The position numbers were made by a program, and so were the translations under genes. From positions 1 through 9,696 of the forward strand of contig JAMPXR010000061.1 in NCBI GenBank assembly GCA_023701085.1: a stretch of DNA of 9,696 nt. Direction: 5' to 3'. Below are positions 1-7,117 of the stretch, in pieces. Within the stretch, counting starts at the first letter, position 1. Every line of letters starts with the position of its first letter. Below the pieces are notes generated by a model. That model ran no database searches, was not told the DNA's origin, and saw only the letters and a list, made by a program, of their open reading frames with translations. The DNA comes from Ramlibacter sp. (GTDB lineage Bacteria > Pseudomonadota > Gammaproteobacteria > Burkholderiales > Burkholderiaceae_C).

Positions 1-962
1 GCCTCGGCGATGCGGCGCTTGAGCGTGTCCTTGCTCTCGAGCTCGCCGAACTTGGTGGTCACCAGTCCCAGCACGACGGTCTTGCCCTTGGGCAGGTAGC
101 GCAGCGGCCGGAAATCGCCCGAGCGGTCGTCGTCGTATTCCATGAAGTACGCATCCAGGTTCATCTCCTTGAGCAGGGCCTCGGCCACCGGCTCGTAGTT
201 GCCGGCGGCGGCGTGCGTGCTCTTGAAGTTGCCGCGGCACAGGTGCATGGCCAGCAGCATGCCCGGCGGCTTCTGCGCCACCACCTTGTTGATGAACCTG
301 GCGTAGCGATGCGGCAGCTCGTTGGGGTCGTCGCCGCGCTGGCGCGCCGCCTCGCGCATCTTCTCGTCGCACAGATAGGCCATGTTGGTGTCGTCCATCT
401 GCACGTAGCTGCAGCCGGCGGCCGCCAGCGAGCGCAGCTCGTCGCCGTAGGCGGTGGCGACGTCATCGTAGAAATCGGGTTCCAGCTCGGGATAGGCTTC
501 CTTGCTGATGCCGGCCCGCCCGCCGCGGAAGTGCAGCATCGTGGGCGAGGGGATGCAGACTTTCGGCGTGCATCCCGCGCTCACCTGGCTCTTCAGGTAC
601 TGGAAATCCGCCAGCTGGATGTTGCGCGCGTGCCGTACCTTGTCGATGACGCGCATCACCGGCGGGGCCAGTTCCTCGCTGCCGTCGGGCTTCTTGATGG
701 TGACCGGGATGTCGGTCTTCACGCCGCCGAGCTGCTCCAGGAAGTCGATGTGAAAGTAGGTACGCCGGAACTCGCCGTCCGTGATGCTCTTGAGTCCCAC
801 GTCCTGCTGGAACTTCACGATCTCCGAGATGGCCTTGTCCTCGACCTCGCGCAGCTGTGCGGGCGTGATCGCGCCCTTGGCCTTCTGCTCGCGCGCTTCG
901 AGCAGGTATTTGGGGCGCAGGAAGCTGCCGACGTGGTCGTAACGCGCGGGGAGTTGGGTCAT
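1..962 (-). CDS. MetE C-terminal-like (cobalamin-independent methionine synthase family) methyltransferase, 3' end cut off
   Basis: The start and 320 complete codons are visible; the gene continues past the left edge. The protein has the single-barrel fold family of the C-terminal half of MetE (Meth_synt_2), whose free-standing members are usually about 370 residues. Visible signatures are YDHVGSFLRP (8-17), TDGEFRR (61-67), the QMDDTN acidic motif (188-193), zinc-ligand-type H240 and C242 in MHLCRGN, and E275 in FMEYDDD. The last zinc cysteine of the family would lie outside the window. The ATG at 962 follows AAGGAG at good spacing. It is the last visible gene in the cluster, separated from the preceding gene by 111 bases, so it may have its own promoter. 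By inference it transfers a methyl group (from methyl-THF or the corrinoid protein) to a thiol such as homocysteine. Related families such as epoxyalkane:coenzyme M transferase are alternatives, so the substrate is not assigned. Confidence 0.87.
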   Translation of the reverse strand, partial: MTQLPARYDHVGSFLRPKYLLEAREQKAKGAITPAQLREVEDKAISEIVKFQQDVGLKSITDGEFRRTYFHIDFLEQLGGVKTDIPVTIKKPDGSEELAPPVMRVIDKVRHARNIQLADFQYLKSQVSAGCTPKVCIPSPTMLHFRGGRAGISKEAYPELEPDFYDDVATAYGDELRSLAAAGCSYVQMDDTNMAYLCDEKMREAARQRGDDPNELPHRYARFINKVVAQKPPGMLLAMHLCRGNFKSTHAAAGNYEPVAEALLKEMNLDAYFMEYDDDRSGDFRPLRYLPKGKTVVLGLVTTKFGELESKDTLKRRIAE

Positions 963-1073
963 GGGGTCTCCTTGGGGTGCCATCAATGGGAAAAGTGTAA
1001 GGGGGGCAGCGGTTGGGGGCCAGGGGTCGGGAGGCGGGGTCAGCCCGGCCGCCCGGCCCCCAATCCCTGCTCC
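963..1073. other. Intergenic gap with inverted repeat and G-rich plus strand
   Basis: These 111 bases separate the MetV-MetF fusion from the MetE-like gene. A 9-bp inverted repeat, ttgggggcc (1013-1021) and ggcccccaa (1055-1063), encloses a 33-base G/C-rich loop. On the minus strand it could fold as a hairpin after the upstream stop codon. No T-run follows directly, so it is not a convincing intrinsic terminator; it might attenuate transcription or protect the transcript end. The only promoter-like element seen for the next gene is TACACT (minus strand, 994-999), without a good -35 box. No coding capacity was found here. Confidence 0.45.
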
Positions 1074-2462
1074 TTAACCCCTGACGTCGGCAATAACCTG
1101 CGCCAGCACATCCTCATTGCGATGCCCCATCACGTGCACGCCCGCGACGCCCTCGATACGGGCGAGGGCGCGGATCATCTCGACGCACGCGCGCTGGCCT
1201 TCGAGCCGCTGGTCGCTGGCGCCCGCGATGCGCTCAAGCAGGCTGCGCGGCACGTGCACTCCCGGCACGTGCGCCGCCATCCATGCCAGCGCCTTGGCGC
1301 TGCCCAGGGTGCCGACTCCCACGATGAGCTTGGCGCGCCGGTGCAGTCCGCGCTGCCGCACCTCGCGCATGAAGTCCTCCATCATGTCCAGGTCGAAGCA
1401 GAACTGCGTCTGGATGAAGCGGGCGCCCGCGACGATCTTCTTTTCCAGATTGGCCACGCGATCGGCATAGGGCGGCACGAAGGGGTTGGCGGTGGCGCCG
1501 ATGAACAGGTCCGGCGGCACCTCCAGCTTGCGGCCCGACGCGTATTCGCCCTGGTCGCACATGCCGCGCGCGATGTGCAGCAGCGAGACGGCATCCAGGT
1601 CGAACACCGGGCGTGCCTGCGGATGATCGCCCTGGCTCACGTCGTCGCCCGTGAGGCACAGGATGTTCTGCACGCCCAACGCGGCGGCGCCCAGGATGTC
1701 GCCCTGGATCGCGATGCGGTTGCGGTCGCGGCAGGTGATCTGGTAGACGGCGGGGTAACCGTGCGCGACCAGGAGGGCCGAAGCGGCCACGCTCGACATG
1801 TGGCAGTTCCCGCCCGCCCCGTCGGTGACGTTGATCGCGTCGACCAGTCCGTCGAACCGCGCCGCGCGATCCAGCAGGGCGCGCGGGTCGGCCGAGTCGG
1901 GCGGGGCCAGCTCCACCGTCACGACGAATTTCCCCGCGCGGCAGGCCGTCTCGAACGGGCCCAGCCGCGATTCGGGCGTTCGCCTTTCGCTCACGGGTGG
2001 CTGGAACGGCGTTTCGGGATGGCCCTCGATCACCCGCATCCAGGTGGAACGGCCCGCGTTGCGCGCGTCGATCGCGGCCAGCAGCGGGGTCGGGCGGGTG
2101 CGATGGTCCGGATCGATGTGCTTGGTGCCCTCGGTGGCCTCGACCCACACGCAGCGCATCGCGGCGTCGACTTCGCAAGTGCCATCCGCGCGCACGCCGC
2201 CGCAGGGCCCGTTGCGCATCCGCTTGGGGCAGTTCATCGGGCAGGCCATGCCGGTGGCCGACAGCACGCATTGGCCGCACGATCGGCAGTCGAACATGAA
2301 GCCCTTGGTCGCGCGCTCGACCGGCCGCAGCATCGCTTCGGCGCGCCGGCGGCCGAGCCAGCGCACCAGCGGTGCCAGTCGCGGCGCCAGCCTTGAGAAA
2401 AAGACATAGACGCGGCGCAGACCGCGCGCATGACGTACCGACCACAGGCGAACGGTGTACAT
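1074..2462 (-). CDS. MetV-MetF fusion: methylenetetrahydrofolate reductase with N-terminal cysteine-rich MTHFR_C domain
   Basis: A 462-residue protein, against about 296 for E. coli MetF. Residues 1-50 are basic with a hydrophobic stretch (VYVFFSRLAP). Residues about 55-112 form the cysteine-rich MTHFR_C/MetV domain, with C59, C62, C65, C74, C78, C87, C96 and C104 and the motifs CPMNCPK and NGPCGGV; it probably binds a metal or Fe-S cluster. Residues about 165-462 are a MetF barrel: TVELAPP with catalytic-type E184, NVTDGAGG (211-218), CRDRNRIAIQGD (244-255), CLTGDD (269-274) and QTQFCFD (351-357). The MetF reaction interconverts methyl-THF and methylene-THF using FAD. Beside a methyl-transfer operon it most likely runs as an oxidation. 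In acetogens MetV and MetF are separate subunits, and MetV is thought to link MetF to other electron carriers. The start at 2462 is 14 bases after the amidohydrolase stop. The frame stays open to 3017, but that part is antisense-free overlap with the amidohydrolase gene and does not resemble MetV. The ribosome binding site is weak (GGGGCC), suggesting translational coupling. Confidence 0.9.
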   Translation of the reverse strand: MYTVRLWSVRHARGLRRVYVFFSRLAPRLAPLVRWLGRRRAEAMLRPVERATKGFMFDCRSCGQCVLSATGMACPMNCPKRMRNGPCGGVRADGTCEVDAAMRCVWVEATEGTKHIDPDHRTRPTPLLAAIDARNAGRSTWMRVIEGHPETPFQPPVSERRTPESRLGPFETACRAGKFVVTVELAPPDSADPRALLDRAARFDGLVDAINVTDGAGGNCHMSSVAASALLVAHGYPAVYQITCRDRNRIAIQGDILGAAALGVQNILCLTGDDVSQGDHPQARPVFDLDAVSLLHIARGMCDQGEYASGRKLEVPPDLFIGATANPFVPPYADRVANLEKKIVAGARFIQTQFCFDLDMMEDFMREVRQRGLHRRAKLIVGVGTLGSAKALAWMAAHVPGVHVPRSLLERIAGASDQRLEGQRACVEMIRALARIEGVAGVHVMGHRNEDVLAQVIADVRG

Positions 2463-2476
2463 GGCCGGCCCCGGAT

Positions 2477-3685
2477 TCAGGCAGCGGCGCGCGGCGCCGC
2501 GGTGGGCGACCAGACGCGCTGCGGCTGCCGCAATGCCCGCGTGTCGACGAAGGGGGACGCCGCCAGCTGCACGGCGTCGAACATGGCGCCTTCGGCCAGC
2601 CGCGCTTGCGGATCGCCGAAATGCCGGCGCGGTTCCGCGGTGGCGGCGCGCAGCACCGCGGCCAGCGGCAGGCCGGCCTCCAGGAAGCGATCGATCTCGT
2701 CGAACAGCGCCGACCCGTGCGCCACGCCCATGCTGCCGGCGTCGGTGCCCGCCAGCACCCGCACCCCCATACGGTGTGCGATCAGGAGATGCTCGGCGTG
2801 CGCGTCCAGGATGCGGCGCAGATGGTCCACCGTGCGCGCCGTCCAGCCTGCCGCCTCGGGATGCGCCCATTGGAAATGCACCGGACAGAAGGTGGGCGTC
2901 CACGCCAGGTCCTTGTCGCGCATCAGCGCCAGGGTGGCGCGGTCCATGAAGAAGCCGTGCTCGATCGAATCGACACCGGCCCCGGCGGCGACCGCCAGCC
3001 CTTTCAGGCCGCTGCAATGGGCCATCACCTTGCGGCCGGCCGCGTGCGCCGCCTCGACGACGATGCGCGCCTCGTCCAGGGTGAACTGCGGCTCGTCGGT
3101 GACGGCGCCCGCGTCGAAGTCGATGATGCCGGTGAGGATCAGCTTGATCTCATCGTTGGCGCGGGCGAGGTCCTGCACCGAGCAGCGGATACTTTCCTGG
3201 TCGCCCACGTCGGCGGCCATGAAGGCGCCGTAGCGCCGGGCGCGCTTGATCCCGAGCCCGACCGAGCGCACTTGCGCCATGCCGCTGCCGGACCGGCAGG
3301 CTTCTTCTCGCAGCTGGTGGTTGATGCCGTGCCGGTCGCCGCCGTCGCGCACGCGGGTCACGCCGTGCGCCAGCGCCTGACGGGCACTGCCGCGCGCGGT
3401 TTCGGTCAACGCTTCGAGCGGCAGCTTCAGGTGCGCCGCGCGCAGGTTGGAGTCGGTCGTGGCGCCATCGAGGAAGAGATGGACATGGGCATCCACCAGG
3501 CCGGGCATGAGAAACGCGCAACGCTGGACCGGCCAGCCCTGCCGCGCGAGCGCCTCGCCGTGGTCGCCGGCCTCGATCCGGATCAGCCGGCCGTCCAGCA
3601 CCTGCAGGGTGCTGCGGGCGGTGTGGCGGTCATGCCCGTCGAACCATTCGTCGACCACCAGCACGAGCCTGTCTGAAGCGTTCAT
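2477..3685 (-). CDS. Metal-dependent amidohydrolase (imidazolonepropionase/prolidase-like branch)
   Basis: A 402-residue amidohydrolase-superfamily protein. The binuclear metal site is complete as read: H67 and H69 in GLVDAHVHL, K181 in EIKLILTG (likely carbamylated), H223 in VMAHCSG, H243 in SIEHGF and catalytic D315 in LAGTDAGS. An N-terminal strand segment (1-60) and the C-terminal part (about 360-402) fit the small beta-sandwich that flanks the barrel. No signal peptide is seen, so it should be cytosolic. Its ATG overlaps the stop of the methyltransferase gene by four bases (ATGA), so the two are translationally coupled and probably work together. It could hydrolyse an amide, cyclic amide, ester or lactone to expose or remove the methyl-donor substrate. 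A role in folate oxidation (a stand-in methenyl-THF cyclohydrolase) is only a speculation. The family is certain; the substrate is not. Confidence 0.9.
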   Translation of the reverse strand: MNASDRLVLVVDEWFDGHDRHTARSTLQVLDGRLIRIEAGDHGEALARQGWPVQRCAFLMPGLVDAHVHLFLDGATTDSNLRAAHLKLPLEALTETARGSARQALAHGVTRVRDGGDRHGINHQLREEACRSGSGMAQVRSVGLGIKRARRYGAFMAADVGDQESIRCSVQDLARANDEIKLILTGIIDFDAGAVTDEPQFTLDEARIVVEAAHAAGRKVMAHCSGLKGLAVAAGAGVDSIEHGFFMDRATLALMRDKDLAWTPTFCPVHFQWAHPEAAGWTARTVDHLRRILDAHAEHLLIAHRMGVRVLAGTDAGSMGVAHGSALFDEIDRFLEAGLPLAAVLRAATAEPRRHFGDPQARLAEGAMFDAVQLAASPFVDTRALRQPQRVWSPTAAPRAAA

Positions 3686-4569
3686 GCCTTGTACAGTTTG
3701 CGCACGGCGCGCAGCGCGTTGCTGCCCGTCTGTTCGAGGAAGTTCCGATACGCCTGGAGCACGTAATTGTCCTCGGCGAGCGGAGCATAGCCGCGCCAGG
3801 GCGTGCCCAGCACGGTGTCGAAGCCATGCGGCACCGCCAGCGTGAGGAAGGCGTTCTCCAGCTGGTGCTTCAGGTCGGAACCGTCGGCGGCCTTGGCGGG
3901 CAACTGCTGGCCGATGTTGGACAGGCCGCCCATCATGTGCAGGCCCTTCAGGTCCGGATCACTTCCGATCAGCTTGACCGCTTCCAGGGTCGCGCGGTTC
4001 AGGCCCTCGGTGTCGGCGACGACGGCCGAAACGGACAGGTCGATGATGATGTCGTCCAGCGACATGCCATAGTCCTCGCGCAGCCGCAGCGCGGCGCGTT
4101 TCGCGGTCCCGGCGATGTCCGCGGCGCTCTTGTTGTTCTTCGGCACCCCGTCCTCCACGCGCTCGGATGCCATGACGATCACCTTGAACGGCCGCTGCGG
4201 GTACAGTGCCATCGCGTCCCACCGGTGTTCGGTGATCGAATTGAGGATGGGCAGGGCGCCGCCGGCACGCGCCGGCTCGTAGACCTGCAGGCACAGTTCA
4301 TGGGTTTGCACGCTTGGCACGTCGAACGAGAGCGGCAGCGTGACCACCGCCTGTATGGCGCGAATCGCTTCGGTGAGGAACACCGGGTCGGTCATCGCGC
4401 GCGGCCCGACGTTGACGTTCAGGCAGGCCGCCCCGGCTTGTGCCTGCCGCACGGCCAGCGCCTGCACGCCCTCGAGGTCCGAATTGTCGAACAGCGCCCT
4501 CGTGCTCTTGAAGCCCGGATTGATGCGTTCGCCGATGATGTTGATGGGAAAGCCCTGCGATGCCGTCAC
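3682..4569 (-). CDS. Methyltetrahydrofolate:corrinoid protein-type methyltransferase (pterin-binding family, AcsE/MtgA-like)
   Basis: A 295-residue pterin-binding TIM barrel, close to the usual size of stand-alone MeTr enzymes. Motifs in order are NIIGERINPGF (10-20), LNVNVGPRAMTD (50-61), SFDVPS (81-86), ILNSITEH (108-115), IIIDLSVSAVVAD (174-186) and GGLSNIGQQLP (214-224). N218 in the last motif lines up with the asparagine that acts on N5 of the pterin in AcsE. It should carry methyl groups between the corrinoid protein and tetrahydrofolate; in this operon the direction is probably corrinoid to THF. The Asp found before x-Asn in the first core motif of many relatives appears to be N51 here. 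The start is a GTG at 4569, six bases after a strong AAGGAGGA. There is no other start close to the binding site. The stop overlaps the next gene by four bases. Dihydropteroate synthase is the related alternative, but the context and GERINPG argue against it. Confidence 0.92.
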   Translation of the reverse strand: MTASQGFPINIIGERINPGFKSTRALFDNSDLEGVQALAVRQAQAGAACLNVNVGPRAMTDPVFLTEAIRAIQAVVTLPLSFDVPSVQTHELCLQVYEPARAGGALPILNSITEHRWDAMALYPQRPFKVIVMASERVEDGVPKNNKSAADIAGTAKRAALRLREDYGMSLDDIIIDLSVSAVVADTEGLNRATLEAVKLIGSDPDLKGLHMMGGLSNIGQQLPAKAADGSDLKHQLENAFLTLAVPHGFDTVLGTPWRGYAPLAEDNYVLQAYRNFLEQTGSNALRAVRKLYKA

Positions 4570-4575
4570 GATGTC

Positions 4576-4583
4576 TCCTCCTT
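4576..4583 (-). promoter_or_regulatory. Strong ribosome binding site fixing a GTG start
   Basis: The minus strand reads TAAGGAGGA, in which the stop codon TAA of the RACE gene (4582-4584) supplies the first bases of a near-perfect Shine-Dalgarno sequence. Six bases separate it from the GTG start of the pterin methyltransferase at 4569. The overlap couples termination of one gene to initiation of the next. Confidence 0.8.
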
Positions 4584-6396
4584 ACCGAATGCCTGTGAAT
4601 CCGAGGTGCCGCATGAAGGCCTTCTGGAATCCGGGCCGGGTGCTCAACTCGACGTAGCGGCTGCGGCCGGCGAGCCCGGCGGCCTGTTCGCGCGCGCGGC
4701 CGGAGGCCAGCATGCGCTGCACGCCCAGGCCCGCGGCGTTGCCCACCTGCACGAAGCGCTGCGCGGGCAGTGCCGGGAACAGGCCCGTGGCGATCCCGCT
4801 TTGCACATCGATGTACGCGCCGAAAGCGCCGGCGATGACGAACCGGGCGATGTCGCCCTCTTGCAGCCCGGCTTCGGCGAGCAGCAGCTCGAGCCCGGTG
4901 CGGATCGCCGCCTTGGCCAGTTGCACGGCGCGCACGTCGGTCTGGCTGAAACTCACGCCCTCCGCGAGCCGCGCCGCGCGCTGGCCGCCGTGTTCGCTCA
5001 CGCCGGGATGGCGCGCATTCAGCCGGCCCCGGTCGTCGGCCATGCCGGCGCGGTGCAGCGCCGCCATGGCATCCAGGACGCCGGAACCGCACAAACCCAC
5101 CGGCTTCCTGCTTCCGATGACCTCGATCGCCAGCGATCCGTCCGCGGCCAGGCCCACCCGTTCGATCGCGCCTTCGGCCGCGCGCATGCCGCAGGAGATG
5201 TGGCCGCCTTCCAGCGCCGGTCCCGAGGGGCACGAGGCGCTCAGGATTTTCCCCTGGTGGATCAGCGAGACTTCGGTGTTGGTACCGATGTCCATCAGCA
5301 CGGCGGTGCCGCCGGCGGCCCAGTGCTCCTGCGTCGCCAGCAGCGCGGTGACATGGTCGCCGCCGACGAAGCCGCCGATGCCCGGCGCGACGTGCGCATA
5401 GGCGCCCGGGCAGGTGTGCAAGCCGAGTTCGCGCGCCTTGATGTCCAGGGCCTGGCTCGTCGCCGCGACGAAGGGCGCGCGCCCGAGCTGGGACACCGGC
5501 AGCCCCAGCAGCAGGTGCTGCATCGCCGTGTTGCCGCAGACCACCACGTCCACGATGTAGTCGGGCGCCGCGGCCACCGCGCGGCACAGGTCGGCGGCCA
5601 GCGAGTTGATCGCGGTCACGGCGGCTTCGCGCAGCTCCTGCGCGCCGGCGGGCTGCGCGGCCGCATGGTTCACGCGCGTGATGACGTCCGCGCCCCACGC
5701 GGCCTGCGGATTCTCGATGGCGAGGCTGGCCAGACGCTGGCCGCTTCGCAAGTCGATCAGGAATGCCGCGACATTGGTGGTGCCCAGGTCGATGGCCAGG
5801 CCGAGGCTGGCACTGCCGGGCGGCGCGGCTCCGATCAGCTCGTCGCCACGCAGCCCCGCGCACAGCGACCAGGAGCCCGCGCGCAGCACGCCGGGCAGCG
5901 CGCGCGCGGCCCACAGGTCCGCGCGCAAGTCGCTTGTTCCCAGGGCATGCCGCAGCCGCTCCAGGTCGGCGGCGGTGTCCGCCAGGCTGGCCGGGGCAAG
6001 GGTCACGTCGACGCTGGTCACCAGCGGATCGAGGTCCAGCGGCCGGGCATGCGCCTCGCTTGCCACGTCGCCACGCACCACCGGCGCCAGCGAGCGCGGC
6101 GCCACTTCGACCGTGCAATCCGACACGGCGCGCAACTGGCAGGCGCGCTGCCATTTACCGCGGCCAGGCGGCTGGCCGGACCCGGCGTGCGGGCCGCGCT
6201 CGACCTGGCCGTCCACGACGTGGACGGAGCAGGTGCCGCAGGTGCCGCGCCCGCCGCAGGCGCCCACGATGCGAACGCCGTTGCGCCGCGCGCTCTGGAA
6301 CAGGGTTTCGCCGGCGTGCGTCGAGATCGTGCGTTCCAGGTGCGCGAAGCGCAGCTGAAGTGCCGGCGCGGTCTCGGGGCGCGTGGCATCGTTCAT
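4582..6396 (-). CDS. Reductive activator of corrinoid enzymes (RACE): [2Fe-2S] ferredoxin plus ASKHA ATPase domain
   Basis: A 604-residue protein of the RamA/RACE type (DUF4445 architecture). The N-terminal plant-type ferredoxin domain (about 12-100) has cluster cysteines C47, C53, C56 and C86 in the pattern C-x5-C-x2-C-x29-C. A linker (about 110-195) precedes the ATP-binding ASKHA domain: AIDLGTTNVAAFLIDL (201-216), VVCGNTAMQHLLLG (285-298), GGFVGGDHVTALLA (341-354), LMDIGTNTEVSLI (367-379), SGPALEGGHISCGM (391-404), GLCGSGVLDAM (434-444) and IAGAFGAYID (521-530). The family couples ATP hydrolysis to reduction of inactive Co(II) corrinoid to Co(I). No C-terminal pair of [4Fe-4S] motifs, as in methanogen RamA, is present; this matches the bacterial [2Fe-2S] branch known from O-demethylase operons. 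The start at 6396 follows AGGAAG by seven bases and lies 25 bases after the previous stop. An outside electron donor is needed and none is encoded in the window. Confidence 0.94.
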   Translation of the reverse strand: MNDATRPETAPALQLRFAHLERTISTHAGETLFQSARRNGVRIVGACGGRGTCGTCSVHVVDGQVERGPHAGSGQPPGRGKWQRACQLRAVSDCTVEVAPRSLAPVVRGDVASEAHARPLDLDPLVTSVDVTLAPASLADTAADLERLRHALGTSDLRADLWAARALPGVLRAGSWSLCAGLRGDELIGAAPPGSASLGLAIDLGTTNVAAFLIDLRSGQRLASLAIENPQAAWGADVITRVNHAAAQPAGAQELREAAVTAINSLAADLCRAVAAAPDYIVDVVVCGNTAMQHLLLGLPVSQLGRAPFVAATSQALDIKARELGLHTCPGAYAHVAPGIGGFVGGDHVTALLATQEHWAAGGTAVLMDIGTNTEVSLIHQGKILSASCPSGPALEGGHISCGMRAAEGAIERVGLAADGSLAIEVIGSRKPVGLCGSGVLDAMAALHRAGMADDRGRLNARHPGVSEHGGQRAARLAEGVSFSQTDVRAVQLAKAAIRTGLELLLAEAGLQEGDIARFVIAGAFGAYIDVQSGIATGLFPALPAQRFVQVGNAAGLGVQRMLASGRAREQAAGLAGRSRYVELSTRPGFQKAFMRHLGFTGIR

Positions 6397-6421
6397 GGTT
6401 GCGCTTCCTGGCTTCGCTCGC

Positions 6422-7099
6422 TCAGGCCGCGGCCGCCGCGCGGGCGCGCACCGCGCAGCGCGCGCTCGACCGACAGCTGTCGCAGCGCGACCAGGTGCTT
6501 GCGGGCAGATCCACGCCCACGCCCAGCACCATGGACGTGGACTTCAGCGGATGCATCAGCAGGGAACCACCCAGGCGGATGCCGATCGAATCCGCGTCCG
6601 CCAGACGCAGGACGGCGCCCTGGGCCGCAAGCGCCAGGCCCGGGTCGCCGGCGCGCAACTCGCCGCTCATCGAAAGGCCGCGGCGGCTCGCCTCGGCGAA
6701 CATGCGGTCCTGCGCGGCGCGCGACGTGTCGAAGAGCAGCTCGTTGCCCAGTTCGTCCAAGGCCATCGCCAGCGAGGCGCGGCGCTCGCCGAACAGCTCG
6801 CTGACGCGGCGCTCCAGCCCCGGCCCCAAGGTGCATGCGGCGCAGCCGAGCGCCGTCAACTGGCCGGACGCGGGAAGCAGCCGCGGCGCCTCCAGCGATT
6901 CGCCGCCGGCCCGCAGCAGCGGTGCCGCCGGACCTTGCAGCGGGACGATGCGATAGCTGTAAGACGCGTCGACCAGCCCTTCCACGCGCGCCATCGCCAG
7001 TGCCTGCGCGCGCAGCCGTTGGCGGGCGGGCGACGCTGGCCCGCTCGGCGGTGACGCTTGCGCGTGCCGCAGGACGTCCAGGCCGCGCACGGTTCCCAT
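6422..7099 (-). CDS. Small MetH-activation-domain-like protein with C-terminal cysteine cluster
   Basis: A 225-residue protein resembling the stand-alone relatives of the MetH activation (SAM-binding) domain. Supporting segments are TALGCAACTLGPGLERRVSELF (the part from 82 to 103), MALDELGNELLFD (112-124), LRAGDPGLALAAQ (148-160), which resembles the RPAPGY-type SAM-binding loop, and MHPLKSTSMVLGVG (182-195), a form of the conserved MxPxKSVSG motif. The tail holds CDSCRSSARC: C206, C209 and C215, a possible metal or Fe-S site. In MetH this domain binds SAM during reductive remethylation of cobalamin. Here a role in reactivating, guarding or handing electrons to the corrinoid protein is inferred. 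The start at 7099 lies 18 bases after the UroD-like stop and follows AGGAAG by eight bases. The N-terminal 60 residues are less recognisable. The domain match is made by motif reading, not by a profile search. Confidence 0.75.
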   Translation of the reverse strand: MGTVRGLDVLRHAQASPPSGPASPARQRLRAQALAMARVEGLVDASYSYRIVPLQGPAAPLLRAGGESLEAPRLLPASGQLTALGCAACTLGPGLERRVSELFGERRASLAMALDELGNELLFDTSRAAQDRMFAEASRRGLSMSGELRAGDPGLALAAQGAVLRLADADSIGIRLGGSLLMHPLKSTSMVLGVGVDLPASTWSRCDSCRSSARCAVRARAAAAA

Positions 7100-7117
7100 C
7101 CGCAGGACTTCCTGGCC

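Noticed and set aside
213..2396. Long plus-strand open frame (727 codons)
   Set aside because: It lies opposite the MetE-like and MetV-MetF genes. Its translation is low-complexity (rich in H, R, A, D, V) and matches no family; it is a by-product of GC-rich codon bias.
2463..3017. N-terminal extension of the MetV-MetF frame
   Set aside because: The frame stays open to 3017, but this part overlaps the amidohydrolase gene, which carries a full metal site, and the extension resembles low-complexity shadow sequence. The start at 2462 agrees with the family.
3826..6804. Very long plus-strand open frame (992 codons)
   Set aside because: It is antisense to the pterin methyltransferase, RACE and the small activation-like gene, each with clear motifs on the minus strand. 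The predicted protein shows no domain and is Arg/Ala/Gln-rich, as expected of a shadow frame.
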